A stretch of 64,000 nucleotides of DNA from Viscum album (Eukaryota > Streptophyta > Magnoliopsida > Santalales > Viscaceae): the NCBI GenBank assembly GCA_963277665.1, contig CAUJRU010000137.1:806001-870000 (forward strand). The letters are read 5' to 3'. The notes beneath the pieces were generated by a model. The model did no database searches, had not been told where the DNA came from, and was given only the letters and a program-made list of their open reading frames with translations. Of this stretch, positions 45,971-57,750 are shown piece after piece; position 1 is the stretch's first letter; every line of letters starts with the position of its first letter. Made by a program: the position numbers and the translations under genes.

Positions 45971-46860
45971 GTAGAAATTTATGGATGTCTTCCTTGAGGA
46001 TGTTCCAAGACTACCTCCATGGTGGGATATATAATTGTTCATTTAATTTCACCCTAAGACTACAAAAATATCTTCTTTAGAATATTTGACGTCCCCTACT
46101 GAGATTTAGGAGTTGAGGGTGTAGTTGGAGGAACTTCGAGATAAGGTTTTCATCAGACCCAGTGTGTCCCCCTGGGAAGCTCCAATTTTTTAATGAAAAA
46201 GGTTGATGGGGACTTAAGGATTTATGATAATTACCATTTGTTGAACCTGGTAATGATAAATAAAAATTTCCCCTTTCTAACGATCAAAGACCTATCTGAC
46301 TAGTTTTAAGGCGTGATTTGGTTCTCAATGATTGATAAAAAATTTAGATACCACCAATTGAGGGTTCTTGAGGCTAATTTTCCAAAGATTACATTCCAAT
46401 GCTGCTATAGATACTATGAGTTCTTTTTGATGCCTTTTTGTGTGATGAATTCCCCTATTGTGTTTATGGTTTTGATAAATTGGGTTTTCCATCCATACTT
46501 GGACCAATTTTTGGTTGTATTCATTAATGACATACTAATTTAATATCTATCATAGGAGGATTATGCAGAGCATCTGAGGATGGTCCTAGACTTACTACGG
46601 GATAACCAACTTTATAGTAAGCTCTCAAAGTTACAATTCTAGATCATTGAGTTTAAATTTTTAGGTAATGTCATTTATGAGCATGGTTTAGCTATGTACT
46701 TGGTGAATATAGATATAGTTATTTCTTGGGAGTCACTCAAGATATTTTCAGAGGTGAAGAGTTTTCTTGGATTGGTGGGGTACTATAGGGGGTTCATGGT
46801 AGAATTATCCAGGGTTTTATCCACTTGGACCATCTTCATGTGGATAGGGTAGATGTTTAC
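45971..46860 (+). pseudogene. Reverse transcriptase of element E
   Basis: KFMDVFLEDVPRLPP, EYLTSPTEI.ELRV.LEEL, FIRPSVSPWEAPI, KKVDGDLRIYDNYHLLN, FPFLTIKDLSD and WFSMIDKKFRYHQLRVLEAN run in the RT order. A 76-residue open frame (46313-46543) covers YYEFFLMPFCVMNSPIVFM and the active site FINDILI at 46520-46540, where the first aspartate has become N by one G-to-A change. HLRMVLDLLRDNQLYSKLSK and FLGLVGYYRGFMVELS follow (46570-46815). It is readable over its whole length despite stops. Confidence 0.9.
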
Positions 46861-47330
46861 CTGGACCAAGTAATGTCAAAGAACCTTTGAAGAGTTGAGG
46901 GTGAGGTTGACCAGTGATATTGTGTTAAGAATACTAGAAGAGGGTGTAGAGTACATAGTGTCTTGAGATACCTCTAGATATGGGCTTGACTGTATATTGA
47001 TTTCAAAGGTAAAAATTTATCACATATTAGTTGAGTAATTTGAGACCCCATGAGTAAATCTACAAAAATCATGACTTGGATTTGGCAGTGATAGTCTTCT
47101 CTATGAAGATATAGAGGAACTAACTTCTGGGAGTGCACTTTATTGTATACTTAGAACATAAAAGTCTCAGGTATATCTTTGTACAAAGATATCTAAAACT
47201 GATACATAGGCACTGGTTAGAGTTCCTATAGGACTACGACTTCAAGAAAATACATACTAATGGGAAGGGAAATGTGGCACTAGATTTCCTTAGTAGAAAT
47301 CCATGTTTATTCTTGGTGGAGGAGGCATTT
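46861..47330 (+). pseudogene. RNase H of element E
   Basis: RTFEELRVRLTSDIVLRILE (about 46880-46940) is the lead-in, then YIVS.DTSRYGLDCIL (the D-A-S-x-x-GLG-x-VL block). A HDLDLAVIVFSMKI.RN segment at 47070-47115 matches THDLEL-(A)-AVVFALKIWR. EHKSLRYIF.QR.L at about 47157-47190 matches the DHKSL block, and YDFKKIHT lies near 47236. Stops and frameshifts disrupt it. Confidence 0.82.
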
Positions 47331-48835
47331 GAGCAGTTAGATTCTTTGTAGTTGACCTTGATAGAGGATAAGGGTTTCCTTTTTTATTTAGTTGATGGTG
47401 GGTAATTCTATCCTTCTTTATAATTTGAGGTAGGCTCAGTTGGGAGACATCAACTGTGAGGTTTTATGTTACCATATATCCTTAGGGGATACACTAGATA
47501 GATTCTCTAAATAATGGGATCATGTCATACTTTTCTAAGGATGAACGGTGGTTCTAGTCGCAATGTTATTGGTGGTGATGAGGGAGTTTCATACTTCTAT
47601 TTGGATGTACACACCAAAGTGGAGAATATGTATAAGGACCTTCAATATCATTTTTGGTGGTTTTTCATGAGGCAGAGTTTCATTGAGTTTTTCTCTCAGT
47701 GTCTCAAATGTCAGCAGGTGATGGCTGTGCACCAGGTTTTGATAGGTTTGATAGAATGTCTTGAGATCCCACATTGGAAATGGTATGGAATATCCATGTA
47801 ATTTTTTAAAGGTATTCCATTGATAGTGAGAGTAAATGATGCCATATTGGTGATAGTTTATTGAATTACTATGTTGGAACACTTCCTTTCCATCAGGGAG
47901 AAGAGTTTGGTGGAGATTTTGGGGAAGTTTTACATGTAGGATATCATCTGACTCCATGGGGTACCCTTGAATATTTTCTCTAACCATGATGTTTGGTTTA
48001 AATCATTGTTGTGGGGAGGTCTTTAGGATATTTTTAGTACCAATTTAAGGATGAGTATATCATTTCACCCCCAAAATATGGGAAGACTGATTAGACTATC
48101 CAGGTGTTGAAGGATATGCTAAGGGATTTCATGTTGGACTTCACCAGGAGTTGAGAGGATCACTTTACATTGGTAGAGTTTACTTATAATAACAACTATC
48201 ATTCTACTATCAGTATAGAAACTTTCAAGTCCATGTATAAGAGAAATTTTGGGTCACCCTTATATTGGTTTGATATTGGTGAGACATCTTTAGTTGGGTT
48301 AGAGATGGTGCAGGCGATGATAGAGAAGTTTTAGGTGATCTTTGAGCGGATGAGGAAAACCTAGAGCTGACAAAAATCTTACATAGATAAAATTTGTATT
48401 CCCTTGGATTTAGATAATGGAGAACATTTTTTCCTAAGAGTATCACCATGATAAGGATTATAGATATTTTTATGGGGATTCAAGCTACCCCCATGGTTCA
48501 TTTGGTCATTCAAGATCCTAGTAAGGGTTAGAGAGGTTTCTTACTGCCTAGATTTAGCTCTATAGTTGGACTGGGTGCATGATGTATTTCATGTGTTGCA
48601 GATGAGGAGATATGTTCATGATCCTATGCATGTTATTGACTGGGGAGATCTGGACATAAAGGATGGAATTACCTTCGGGGAGTACCCAATGGTGATTGAG
48701 GATTGACAAGAGAGAATCCTATGAGAACAAGCCATTCCCTTGGTTTATGTACTATAACAACATGGGAGTGTGCAAGAGAGATCCTAGGAGTGAGAGATCT
48801 ATATATAGTATTAATATCCCCACATTTTTGTTTAG
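47331..48835 (+). pseudogene. Integrase and chromodomain-type tail of element E
   Basis: Zinc-binding and core entry are in an open frame (47514-47801): HTKVENMYKDLQYHFWW, FIEFFSQCLKCQQVMAVHQV, LIGLIECLEIPHWKWYGISM, a close match to the H...MY-x-DL...C-x-x-CQQVKAEHQ-x-P-x-GLLQ-x-L-x-IP-x-WKWE block. LHGVPLNIFSNHD at about 47950-47990 is the core (family LHGVP-x-SIVSDRD). FHPQN, TLHW.SLLIITTIILL-type sequence and FHVLQMRRYVHDPMHVIDW (about 48585-48640) follow, then MVIED and AIPLVYVL.QHGSVQE (48730-48785) and YPHIFV before the stop at 48833. The minus frame 47589-47987 opposite is a shadow. Confidence 0.87.
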
Positions 48836-48861
48836 ATTGTGCATTTTGGGGTGAAAAACCT

Positions 48862-48881
48862 TAAAGTATGGGAGAATATAG
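48862..48881 (+). promoter_or_regulatory. Polypurine tract of element E
   Basis: TAAAGTATGGGAGAATATAG directly precedes the 3' LTR start TGAAT. Confidence 0.7.
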
Positions 48882-51726
48882 TGAATATGTTTTTCCCTTT
48901 TAATACTTTGAAATATATTAAAAATATTATTTTCAAAACTAGGAATCGAGACAACATGTGATTCTGAGGCCTAGTGAGACCGGTATTGATATTATAAAAA
49001 TATGAAATATATTAATATTATGCATATATATTTTTCATAAAATCATGGAATAAATCTCAAATAGATAATTGAATCAAAAATACGAGACCACAATTGATTT
49101 TAGAATGCAGGGTTTACCCTATCCATGACCTAAGGTTGGTTGGCATCAGACATCTAGTTGAGACAACCATTGGCTGGATCATTTAATAAAATAAATAAAT
49201 AATTTATTTATTTATTTTATTAAATGGCCTAACCTAGGTAATCCTATATAATTAAAATATTTTAATAAATTTATAGGGTTATCTGTATAACTTTGGGAGG
49301 ATTTGAGGGGATCTCTGACCGTTCTTTGTTTGGAAATCACATCAAAGGATAATGAGTGACCAGATTGAGGTGGATTGAGATTGAATGAAGGAAATGGGAT
49401 TTCTACTTCACTGTAGAATGCATTATTCACCAATAATCAATCCAAATTGAGGTAGTACTCATCAATTATGGGTTTTTATTTCTTGATTAAATTGTTAAAT
49501 CATGGATTTTTATTTGCTTTATTCTCAATTGGAAATCACACATTCTTTATATGAGACCTCTATCCAAATTAATTTTTTTTAATTCAATTTATTTTTTTAA
49601 TACAATGTTATCAACACAAATATCCTATTTTCATGGTCATTGTACAATATCACTTTTCCAAAAATAGTTACACCATTGTTCTTGTGATTTCCCCCACTCA
49701 TTCTTTGCATTCTTCATTGTTGGACCATGAGGTCATGATTGAACATTGCTGAGGGGTGGGGGGTGGTGGTGGTCAAGAATGATAAAACCTCATGGTGGTT
49801 GTGTGTATAATGAATGGATTGATTTTTTTTGGAATAATAGAGATATATTGTGGGTGATTCTTCATGGATCTGAGATATAGAGCAACAATGAGCAATGCGA
49901 CATGTATATGACACATTAAGGGATTCAAGGGGATGATCAGAATACATTTATTGGCCATTAAAGGAAAAAAAAATTATGGATGAAGGAATTCACCTTCAGT
50001 TTTGGGTGGTCAAAAGGAAATATCCATGAAAAAATGTTGATATCTAGAAAATACATGAAGGAAAGTTAGGATTGGGAAAATTCATGACTACACACTATGT
50101 ATCCTGAAAGAACACATAACATGTATCCCCCGGGCCATGGTGCTAGGGTTTTGGGTAGATTTAAGGACAACATACCATGTTGCTAACCCCACATGTCATG
50201 TGACCCTACCTAGGTGCCCAATCTCTATGCCAGATGGTACATGCCCTGGACCCCGTGCAATCGGACACACCATGTACTCCGAGAGTACATGGGAATGCCT
50301 AAAGGTACACCAACAGAGACTGATACTCGGGCATGACTAGGTACATGGATAGGTACACTAACATGGATTGAAGAAAATAAGCATGTCTAGGATCACATGG
50401 TAAGACCTCAAGTGGTAGAAACACACAGTGTACAAAATGTACATTCCATGTGGTTTCACATGGATAACTAATCCATGTGAAAGATAAGAAACAACCAAGT
50501 GTCCAGGTGAGATTACACACTATGTGACCCATGGGACAAGATGTGTATCCCTAATAGAAACTTATTCCTCTCACACCACCTTCATTTGGACACATATTTT
50601 TGGATATTAAGTAGCATATCCTAATAAGTTTCCACATATAATGTGATGGTGGCCTTCATTGTTGAATACGATATATGATGCGAGATGTTCTGAGCATGAT
50701 GCTTATTTAGGAAACGCTTGATGATGGCGGTGATCGAGTAGGATCATCAGAGTGATGATGGGTTTGGAACTCCCCTACCACACTAGGGAGTGGGTCACCC
50801 ATACTCTTTATATAGGTAGAGTCAACACACCCCTATACTAGGTGTGGGTCCTCTATCTATAGAGTTATAATATCCCATCTTAGGGCTTTGACAGTGTGTA
50901 GGTCATCCACAAGAGTTTTGGACCCCTAGAAAGTAGAGTGTATTAGCAAGGAATAGTCCCATCCACAAATATTTTTACAAGGTTTCATTTGATGATGGGA
51001 ATTGTAGATGAAATTTTGGAGCTACAAGCAGACTCATCAACTTTGGTTGGGCTATGAGATGGAGATCCCTTTTCTCTCTCATCTAGGTTTCTTTATTTTT
51101 GTGTGTGTGTATATATATATATGCATTGGGGTTTTGTTCCCCTCTTATTATGGGTTGATATTACCTTCAATATTATCTTCCTATTGACCCCTCTTCGGTT
51201 TTTGGGGAATCATGTTGGGTATGTATATACTCACCCTTACATGGGATTTGACCACATGTGTCATGTCTTATGAATATGATAGATATATTGGTGGGGAATT
51301 TGGTGGAGCATAGTAATATCTTGGTGCATTGACCAAGTATGATGGTCGAGACTAGGATATTTGAATCCATAATTTCTTAGTTTTCATTTATTTCAATTGT
51401 TTTCAGGTTGGTAATTCCTTTCTTGTTGGGAGTGTATTTTTCCCCTTTTGTTTTGGTTTATAATATTTTACTCTATTATATTTCTCTAGAGGTAATTGTA
51501 TGCATGTTCCCACTCTAGATGTTACCATATTTCATATTTCTCTACACTTTTTGATGGATATAGTTGGGTTCATGTGTAACGGCACATTAGGAAAAGGTAT
51601 CCCATTTAATTTATGCCTTTTTGCATATTGTTACTAGCCCCTAACCTATCAGAGGTGGGATCAGGTTGCCATAGCTTAGCCTTCCACTGGATAGATGGGT
51701 TATGTTGAGTTGGGTCATGAAAATTC
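48882..51726 (+). repeat. 3' LTR of element E
   Basis: Partner of 41138-43964. It holds a GTGTGTGTGTATATATATAT microsatellite at about 51100-51122, where the 5' LTR has a TA run. Small frames within (50299-50532 minus, 50137-50340 plus) are chance. Confidence 0.88.
49181..49225. repeat. AT-rich palindrome in the E 3' LTR
   Basis: ATTTAATAAAATAAATAAAT and its reverse complement meet nearly head to head over 45 bp, one register slip off a perfect palindrome. Confidence 0.88.
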
Positions 51727-51731
51727 TTTAG
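51727..51731. repeat. Target-site duplication, right copy, of element E
   Basis: TTTAG is partner to TATAG at 41133-41137. The remaining bases of the D 5' LTR follow. Confidence 0.5.
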
Positions 51732-51745
51732 GGTGATATTAAAAA

Positions 51746-51763
51746 TGATGCTATTTTCTGGGA
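51746..51763 (+). promoter_or_regulatory. Proposed primer-binding site of element D (tRNA-Asp type)
   Basis: TGATGCTATTTTCTGGGA aligns with TGGCGCCGTTGCCGGGGA, the Athila-type site, at 11 of 18 bases. Five of the seven differences are transitions, largely at CpG. AATTGTG follows. Confidence 0.55.
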
Positions 51764-53290
51764 ATTGTGTTCGTTAATTCTTAGGATATTTAGGAATTTC
51801 CTTTTTTTTATTTTCTTTTTCACCATTTTCCAGTTGGTATTCTTGATCATAGTTTTAAGGACCAATTCAATGCATGAGTACTCAACCAGAGGAATGAAAA
51901 AGAATAAGATCCTACCTTTGATCTTGATATTCAAAGGATGCTGATAAAACATATGCAAAACAACCAAGAATAATCTATCATGGTAAGCTAAGAATTTAAA
52001 AAAAGAAGAGAGGATAGACAAGGAACGCACCAAGTGATCTATGTAAAGAACATAGTGATACAAGAATTGATCAATTATAAAAGATCCTCAAACATAGGGG
52101 TCAACATGATCATTCTCATACCCCTAATCAATGCTCATAATTTTGAAATTAAGCTAGTGGTTTTTAAATGATCACATATTCCATCCAATTCACCAGGTTT
52201 CTACATTATAACCCCAATTATCATATTGGGAGTTTCTTGGAATTTCATGACACATTCCAGTTTCAAAATTTCACTATATATGTGGTAAGGTTGTATTTTT
52301 TTATTCAACCTCAAATAAAAATCTTGGGAGTTGATCCAAAGTCTACCCTTGTATTTGATAACTACATGGGAATATTATGGTAATAAATTTTTTGATTATG
52401 TTTTTCCCACCCTAGAAATATATTGATTTATGGGTAAGTATGCTTAACTTTGAAAAATTGACTGAATAATCCTTTTATAGTGAATGTTAGATATTTAAAA
52501 TGTTGATAAGATGATACCCTCACCGTGAGATGAAAACATGGCCATTGATTCAAACTTTTTAAAAAGGTTTATCATATAGAAATTGTTTGATAGTTAATTT
52601 GGACATAAGAGGTCCACTTATAAGAAGGTCAATAAAATAGAGTTATGAGTTGTTGGATGAAATTCCCAAAAAAATCAATGGAAATGGGTAGAAGGATGAG
52701 TTCAAGGAGTACATATGGTGGACACAAGCAGGGTTTCCACCTAAATGAATGCTATGTTAAAGAAACTCAATCTCATTCTATCCAATCAAAATTACTAAGG
52801 TATGTATTGTGAAGATGAGAATTATATGGATTATAATCATCAAAACTATGAATAGGGATAGAGGCCAAAAAAATTAAAACAATATAACCAATTCCACAGA
52901 TTTTAACTAAGATAATAAGATTTTCAACCCCATCACCAAGGCCTAACTCTTACAAGTAAAGTAAACTCTTTAGAAGAGATGTTTTTCACATTCATGACCA
53001 AAACCAGGGATATAATCAAGGAAATAAAGGAATAATCAATGAACCAAAAGGTGGTATTGAAAAATATGTAGTTTCAAGTTGGGTAAATCATAGAGAAAAT
53101 ATAATAGAGACCAAGAGAATTACTTCTAGGTTTCCCAGATGTGTACACCTGCAATGATTTGAAATCCATCACCCTGATAAGTTGAAAATTCACCAAGGAT
53201 GAACTTGAACCAAGAAAAAGACAAGAAGAACAAAAAAAAGATGAGAAAGAAGTTGGATATTTGGAAAAGAATAAATAGGATAAATATTAA
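51764..53290 (+). pseudogene. Gag of element D (Athila-like)
   Basis: The leader runs to about 52100. INAHNFEIK at about 52129-52155 corresponds to the (I)EA-(R/N)-NFEIKP block of Athila gag. The 71-residue open frame 52168-52383 contains HIGSFLEFHDTFQFQNFTIY then VVRLYFFIQP, matching HL-x-x-FLEICD-(T/S)F-(K/R)-x-x-GV...(A)IRLRLFPFSL. After it the frame is broken; lysine-rich and glutamate-rich sequence at 53195-53285 (DKKNKKK) resembles the linker before protease. The minus frame 51728-52063 is a shadow. Gag would form the particle; it is inactive here. Confidence 0.75.
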
Positions 53291-54076
53291 TAAGAACAAG
53301 TAATTAAGGAACCTGTACCACCATACAAGGCACGTCTACCACTTCTATAAAGGATGAATAAGAGAAATATAGAAGTACAAGGAGGTCAATTTACTGAAAA
53401 ATTTAAGAAATTGAATATTAATATTCCATTTATAGAAGAAATTTCAAAAATTACAACATGCTCAAAGTTCATGAAAGAGATGGTGAAAAATAGAATCAAG
53501 CCAGAGGAGATCAAAAAAATATCACTAATTAGAGATTTCTCTAGTGTGGTGTCAAAGGAACTACCCATGAAGCAATAAGAATCATGTTATTTCTCAATTA
53601 CTATTTATATTGGTTATAAAAAATTTGGAAAATATTTATGTGATTTAGGTTTTTCTATCAACATCATGTCATACACCACCTTTAAAATCATCAGACTTGA
53701 GAGCCTGAATCCCACTAAAGTTTAACATCCATTAGTAGATTCAACATAAAAATTACCATGAGGACTGATTTAATAAATTTTAATCAAACTTTAAAATTTT
53801 ATCTTCCCTATATAATTTTTAGTGCTTGATATGGAAGAGGAGAAGACACCTATTATTCATGGAATACCTTTTTTGACTACTCATAGAGAACTGATCAATG
53901 TACAAGGTGGTGAGATGTGTCTAAGTGCGGGAAGTAAAAAAGTCAATTTCAACATACATCGATCAATGAAGAACTATGATGTGAAGGATTATTTAAAAAA
54001 AGATGAAACTTATGAAGTTGAAGAGGTTTTTGTATTAAAACAAAATCAAGGGGAACATACTATACATACTAATTAA
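53291..54076 (+). pseudogene. Aspartic protease region of element D (Athila-like)
   Basis: VIKEPVPPYKARLPLL leads to the open frame 53354-53578 (74 residues). It has FKKLNINIPFIEEI, KFMKEMVKNR and VSKELPMK, matching the Athila block F-K-K-L-x-INIPF-x-EAL...Y-(A/S)KF(M/L)K(E/D)-(I/M)...(L/K)P-x-K. YLCDLGFSINIMS at about 53637-53675 is the active site (family ALCDLGASINLMP), with A replaced by F. The next open frame, 53822-54076 (84 residues), has VLDMEEEKTPIIHGIPFLTT, RELINVQGGEM and VNFNIHRSMK, matching FIVLDMEED...PIILGRPFLAT...ALIDV-x-(K)GEL...VTFNV. The catalytic D is kept but flanking stops break the protein. Confidence 0.85.
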
Positions 54077-56336
54077 GAAATAGTAAAACATAAAAAGAAA
54101 TGTGGAAAGATCAGAGATAAGGTCACTAAAAATGGAAAGATAGATGAAACAAAAAAATATGAATAAGTTCAAAAAGTTTAGATAGTACAATACCTAAAGA
54201 TTATAATTTCTATTCTAAAATAGCATTGGTGGATAATCTTGATGGAGATCAAGAAAATTTTACCCAAAGGAATAATGATGTAGTTTTCAGTAGAAATAAG
54301 GAGGCCTATATACCTAGAAAAAGAGCAGTTGAGACCATTTTTAAACCTAGAAAATGTAAAATATTTTTAATAATCAGTCACCTAATTTGATAAAGGTATG
54401 GTGAAGATAAAGAAATTAAACAAAAATAATTTATGGGAGGAAACCCATGTTTTTAGGATTTTTATTTTCTATTTTTAAATGCATGCACTCTCCCCAAATT
54501 ATTCATCTTTCATTGAAAATAGCCTTTACTTTCAGTTGTGCGTTTCCATTTTTCAAGACCATCAAGTCATTGGCATACATTAAGACAAGAATCTACAGGA
54601 CCAAATCAAATCGTGAAACAAATTCACACCATTAAATCAATTCAATACACATTGTAAGAACAATCCACATCGTGAACCTGGTGCATACAGAACCTACAAA
54701 TCTAAAGTTTGAATCATCATAAAAAGGGGAGTAAGTGTTTCAATTTTGTAATTATATATTGTACTCTCCATTGTTTTTAAATTCCAATTATATTCCCTAC
54801 CTTAATTTTTACTTTAATAAACTGATCTAGAATACATAAACTGCTTAGTATACTTTCCATTCTATATTTTTAAATTTCTTTGTCAATAAATTTGAATGAG
54901 GAAAATTGGGGGAAATAATTATAAGAGATAAACTTGGGAATTTATATTTAATAATCTAGGATTTAGGAGAACATGTTGATTTTTGTAAATGAAATTTTTC
55001 TGAGATTTTTCCTAGCTTGAATTTCTTATATTTTCATTAATTGATTTTATTATTGATGTGAATTACCATAAGTTATTATCCCTACCATTTATCTCATTCA
55101 TGAGAAATTTTCTAAACCAATATTTACAATTCTTTCTATAGTAAATTTCTTAATAGATTCATGTATTTCTCCTCTACAAATTTCTTGGAAACTTATCAAA
55201 GATAACAACTAAACATAATCAATTTTAATATAATTAAGAAATTTAATTTTGTAAAACTTTATCCTTTAACCAAAATTACAGTTATCCTTTTTAAATCAAA
55301 TAGAATCTATGAAAATCATTATTAGGAAAAGATATGTGTTACATTCCTATTTTATCTATTCCTAATTTCCTATAAATATTTTGCATGATTTTAAAAATTA
55401 AGTGTGGGGGAGATGGTTTCATGATAGAAGGGATTCATATATCAAAATAGATACGTGTGGGGGAGTTTTATTATGATATTTCGGGAGAGGTTTATGATTA
55501 TCATACATTATATTCACTATACACCATATTGAAAAAAGGTTTGTGTTTTGGGAGGATAAAAAGTAACTATTTCCAGATCGATGATCTTTTTATCATATAT
55601 GGTTAGGGGTGGATGTGAGATTTACCCAAAAATTAATTTTAAAAAATAAAAGAAAAAATAAGGAAAAATTATTTATTATAAGAGGGTGTTTTATTCATTA
55701 CATTTTATTGTATCATGATACTGATTTGAGTTTTGTAAAGGGGAGATGACTTTTGTAAAGGGATAAATTTTCCATTGAGATATTTTTTATTATCATACAA
55801 ATAACTTAGATATAACCTCATTTTTGAGAATTAATTTTTTTGCATCGTTTTCCTACACTCCCTAAGACTCAAAGTTATTTGAACCTGATGATAAAGCCCT
55901 CGAGGTTATTTATGATTTTGTCTTTACATAATGGATATGTTGGATGCCTTAAAAGACTATGGTAAGTGACATGTATTAGAGGTATGTGATGAATTTCACT
56001 TACAATTTTAACTCAATGATGAGTGAAAAAATTCAAATTGAGGTAAATTATAAATGGAATACATATTAATAATGAATCAAAATAAAAATAAAAAAGTAAT
56101 AATGAAAAGGTGTTTCTGTTTCAAAATAAGAAAATTAAAATACATAGTTGACTTGTTTCTTTGGAAATTGAAGAGTTAATAAAAATTATCTACATCATTA
56201 TTGAACATTTAATAATCCATTTAATTAATTTATTATATTTAAATTGAATTTAAATCATGGTAGGTTGAGTGTCCATTGTAGTGTGGTGAGATTCAATCCT
56301 TAAGGAAAAGTCTAAATTCAAGTGTGGGGGTATTTA
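54077..56336 (+). other. Element D region after protease: no RT or integrase found
   Basis: About 2.26 kb. Frames were read for RT (FVDD-type), RNase H (DAS, DHK-type) and integrase (HH-CC, DDE) motifs and none was found. Coding-like sequence continues to about 54420, with A-rich codons as in the protease. Beyond that the DNA is AT-rich, with GTGTGGGGG tracts at 55404-55413 (GTGTGGGGGAGA), 55457-55466 and 56322-56330. The 60-residue frame 54447-54635 is not recognised. Confidence 0.65.
56321..56330 (+). promoter_or_regulatory. Polypurine tract of element D
   Basis: AAGTGTGGGGG a few bases before the 3' LTR is the tract typical of Athila-type elements. Two more copies lie about 0.9 kb upstream. 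Confidence 0.7.
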
Positions 56337-57750
56337 GTACATATATTTATTGCATACATTTTTGATATTAAAATACATCATTTTTATAGTTCAAACTATT
56401 AATTATTGCTCATATGTCTAATATTTTGTTAATATTTTCGAGGATACAAATAATTTATGAAAAATAAGAAACACTATCCAAAATAATTAATATTTTTACA
56501 AAAAATATGGGTTTCCATGGTGAAGGATGACTATTGGATGATTCCAAGGGCTATAACTGAAGAAATAAGAAAAAGTAGAGGTTTTAGTACTAGAAAAATG
56601 TAATTAATTTCATGAATATAGTTCAAGTTATGAAACATAAATAAGGAATTGAATCAATATGTGAAAAAATAGCAAATAGAGAAGGCCCTATGGGATTCAC
56701 AACATGACATAATATGTCATGCCGTGACTTTGTCCACACTGACTCATATTCATCCTATTAATGAGGATTTTGATTGGATACCTCCCATTATCACCCAAAA
56801 TAGACATTTATTTCTTGTATTTACCTGATAATCATAAAGGAATATATCAATGATGCCTTAAAGTCAACCTAATCACCTTTAAGGCTTATAAATAGAGGAC
56901 CAAACTATTGCTTCAGGGGATCGATATTGATACTAAATCATGGGGAGAGTTATTGCACTATTGTAGAGTCATCCACCAATCTTTATCTTAATTTTATTTT
57001 ATGCATTATTTTTCATTATTCCTTCCCTATTAATAGATCATTAGTATAATGAGGGGGGTAATTATCACCCTGTTCTAGGGTAATATATATGAAGGGGGAA
57101 GGTGTGTTGGATTTATATTTCTTAATTTTATTCATATATTTTTGGTTACTAAAATTTATAAATATAAATTAAAATATATTTATTTTTATTCTAATCATGA
57201 TCATTGATTTTTGAATCTAATAATAAACTTTCAAAATTGTGCAACTAATTTCCCTAAACTATTTCATGACCATTGAATAGTCTAGGTTAATTAGGTTTAA
57301 ATATGGTATCAAGAAAAAATTGATTCAGTAATTCGCTGAAGTACCTGACCATGGTAAAGGGGGTATTTATATGTTAAGAAGTAGATACCATGGCCATTGG
57401 ACCTATCTCATCTCTAATTTGACACCACACATGAATTATACAATTCAATTTCTAAAACAAATTTTACATGAACCTTAAATCTAAAAAAACCTAGGAAATT
57501 TTTTAAAAATTTGATAATAAAAAAAATCCACACCTTCATTTTCTCTCTCTTTCTCCCAAATCAATTCAATCAACAATATTATTATATTTTATAAAATATT
57601 ATAAGGAATTTCTTCCCATTTTCTATGGATCAACCTTTATTTCTACTTAACTATGCTTTTAAAATTAGTTAGTTCTTATTGAGTTTATTAAATTTGTAAC
57701 TTGACTTCCCCAAGAGAAATAACGATTCTTTAAGGATATGTTAATATATT
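56337..57750 (+). repeat. 3' LTR of element D
   Basis: Partner of 39745-41137. It contains TTATAAATAGAGGACC at about 56887, a TATA-box-like core promoter candidate also kept at 40288. No coding is seen. Confidence 0.85.
56887..56905 (+). promoter_or_regulatory. TATA-box-like promoter candidate in the D LTR
   Basis: TTATAAATAGAGGACCAA is conserved between the two D LTRs (40288 and 56887) in otherwise diverged surroundings. Position in the LTR middle fits an RNA polymerase II start for the element. Confidence 0.45.

Larger units (their letters stand above)
41138..51726 (+). mobile_element. Element E: structurally complete Ty3/gypsy chromovirus-type element
   Basis: LTRs 41138-43964 (2827 bp) and 48882-51726 (2845 bp), primer site at 43965, gag, protease, RT, RNase H, integrase and tail to the stop at 48833-48835, and a purine tract at 48862-48881, all on the plus strand. 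It interrupts D's 5' LTR. Its polyprotein resembles those of A, B, C and F but the LTR sequence is a different family. All genes are broken by stops. Confidence 0.87.
39745..57750 (+). mobile_element. Element D: Athila-like Ty3/gypsy element with gag and protease only
   Basis: LTRs of about 1.41 kb (39745-41137 plus 51732-51745; 56337-57750) flank an internal region of about 4.6 kb. After the 5' LTR lies a decayed tRNA-Asp-type primer site. Gag and aspartic protease match the Athila group, and a GTGTGGGGG purine tract precedes the 3' LTR. No RT, RNase H or integrase is found in 54077-56335. It sits in B's integrase. Element E is inserted close to the end of its 5' LTR. Flanks TCATA/ATATG and TTATG suggest a decayed 5 bp target duplication. 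Confidence 0.78.

Noticed and set aside
47589..47987. 132-codon minus-strand open frame
   Set aside because: Shadow of the element E integrase zinc-binding region, which reads on the plus strand at 47514-47801.
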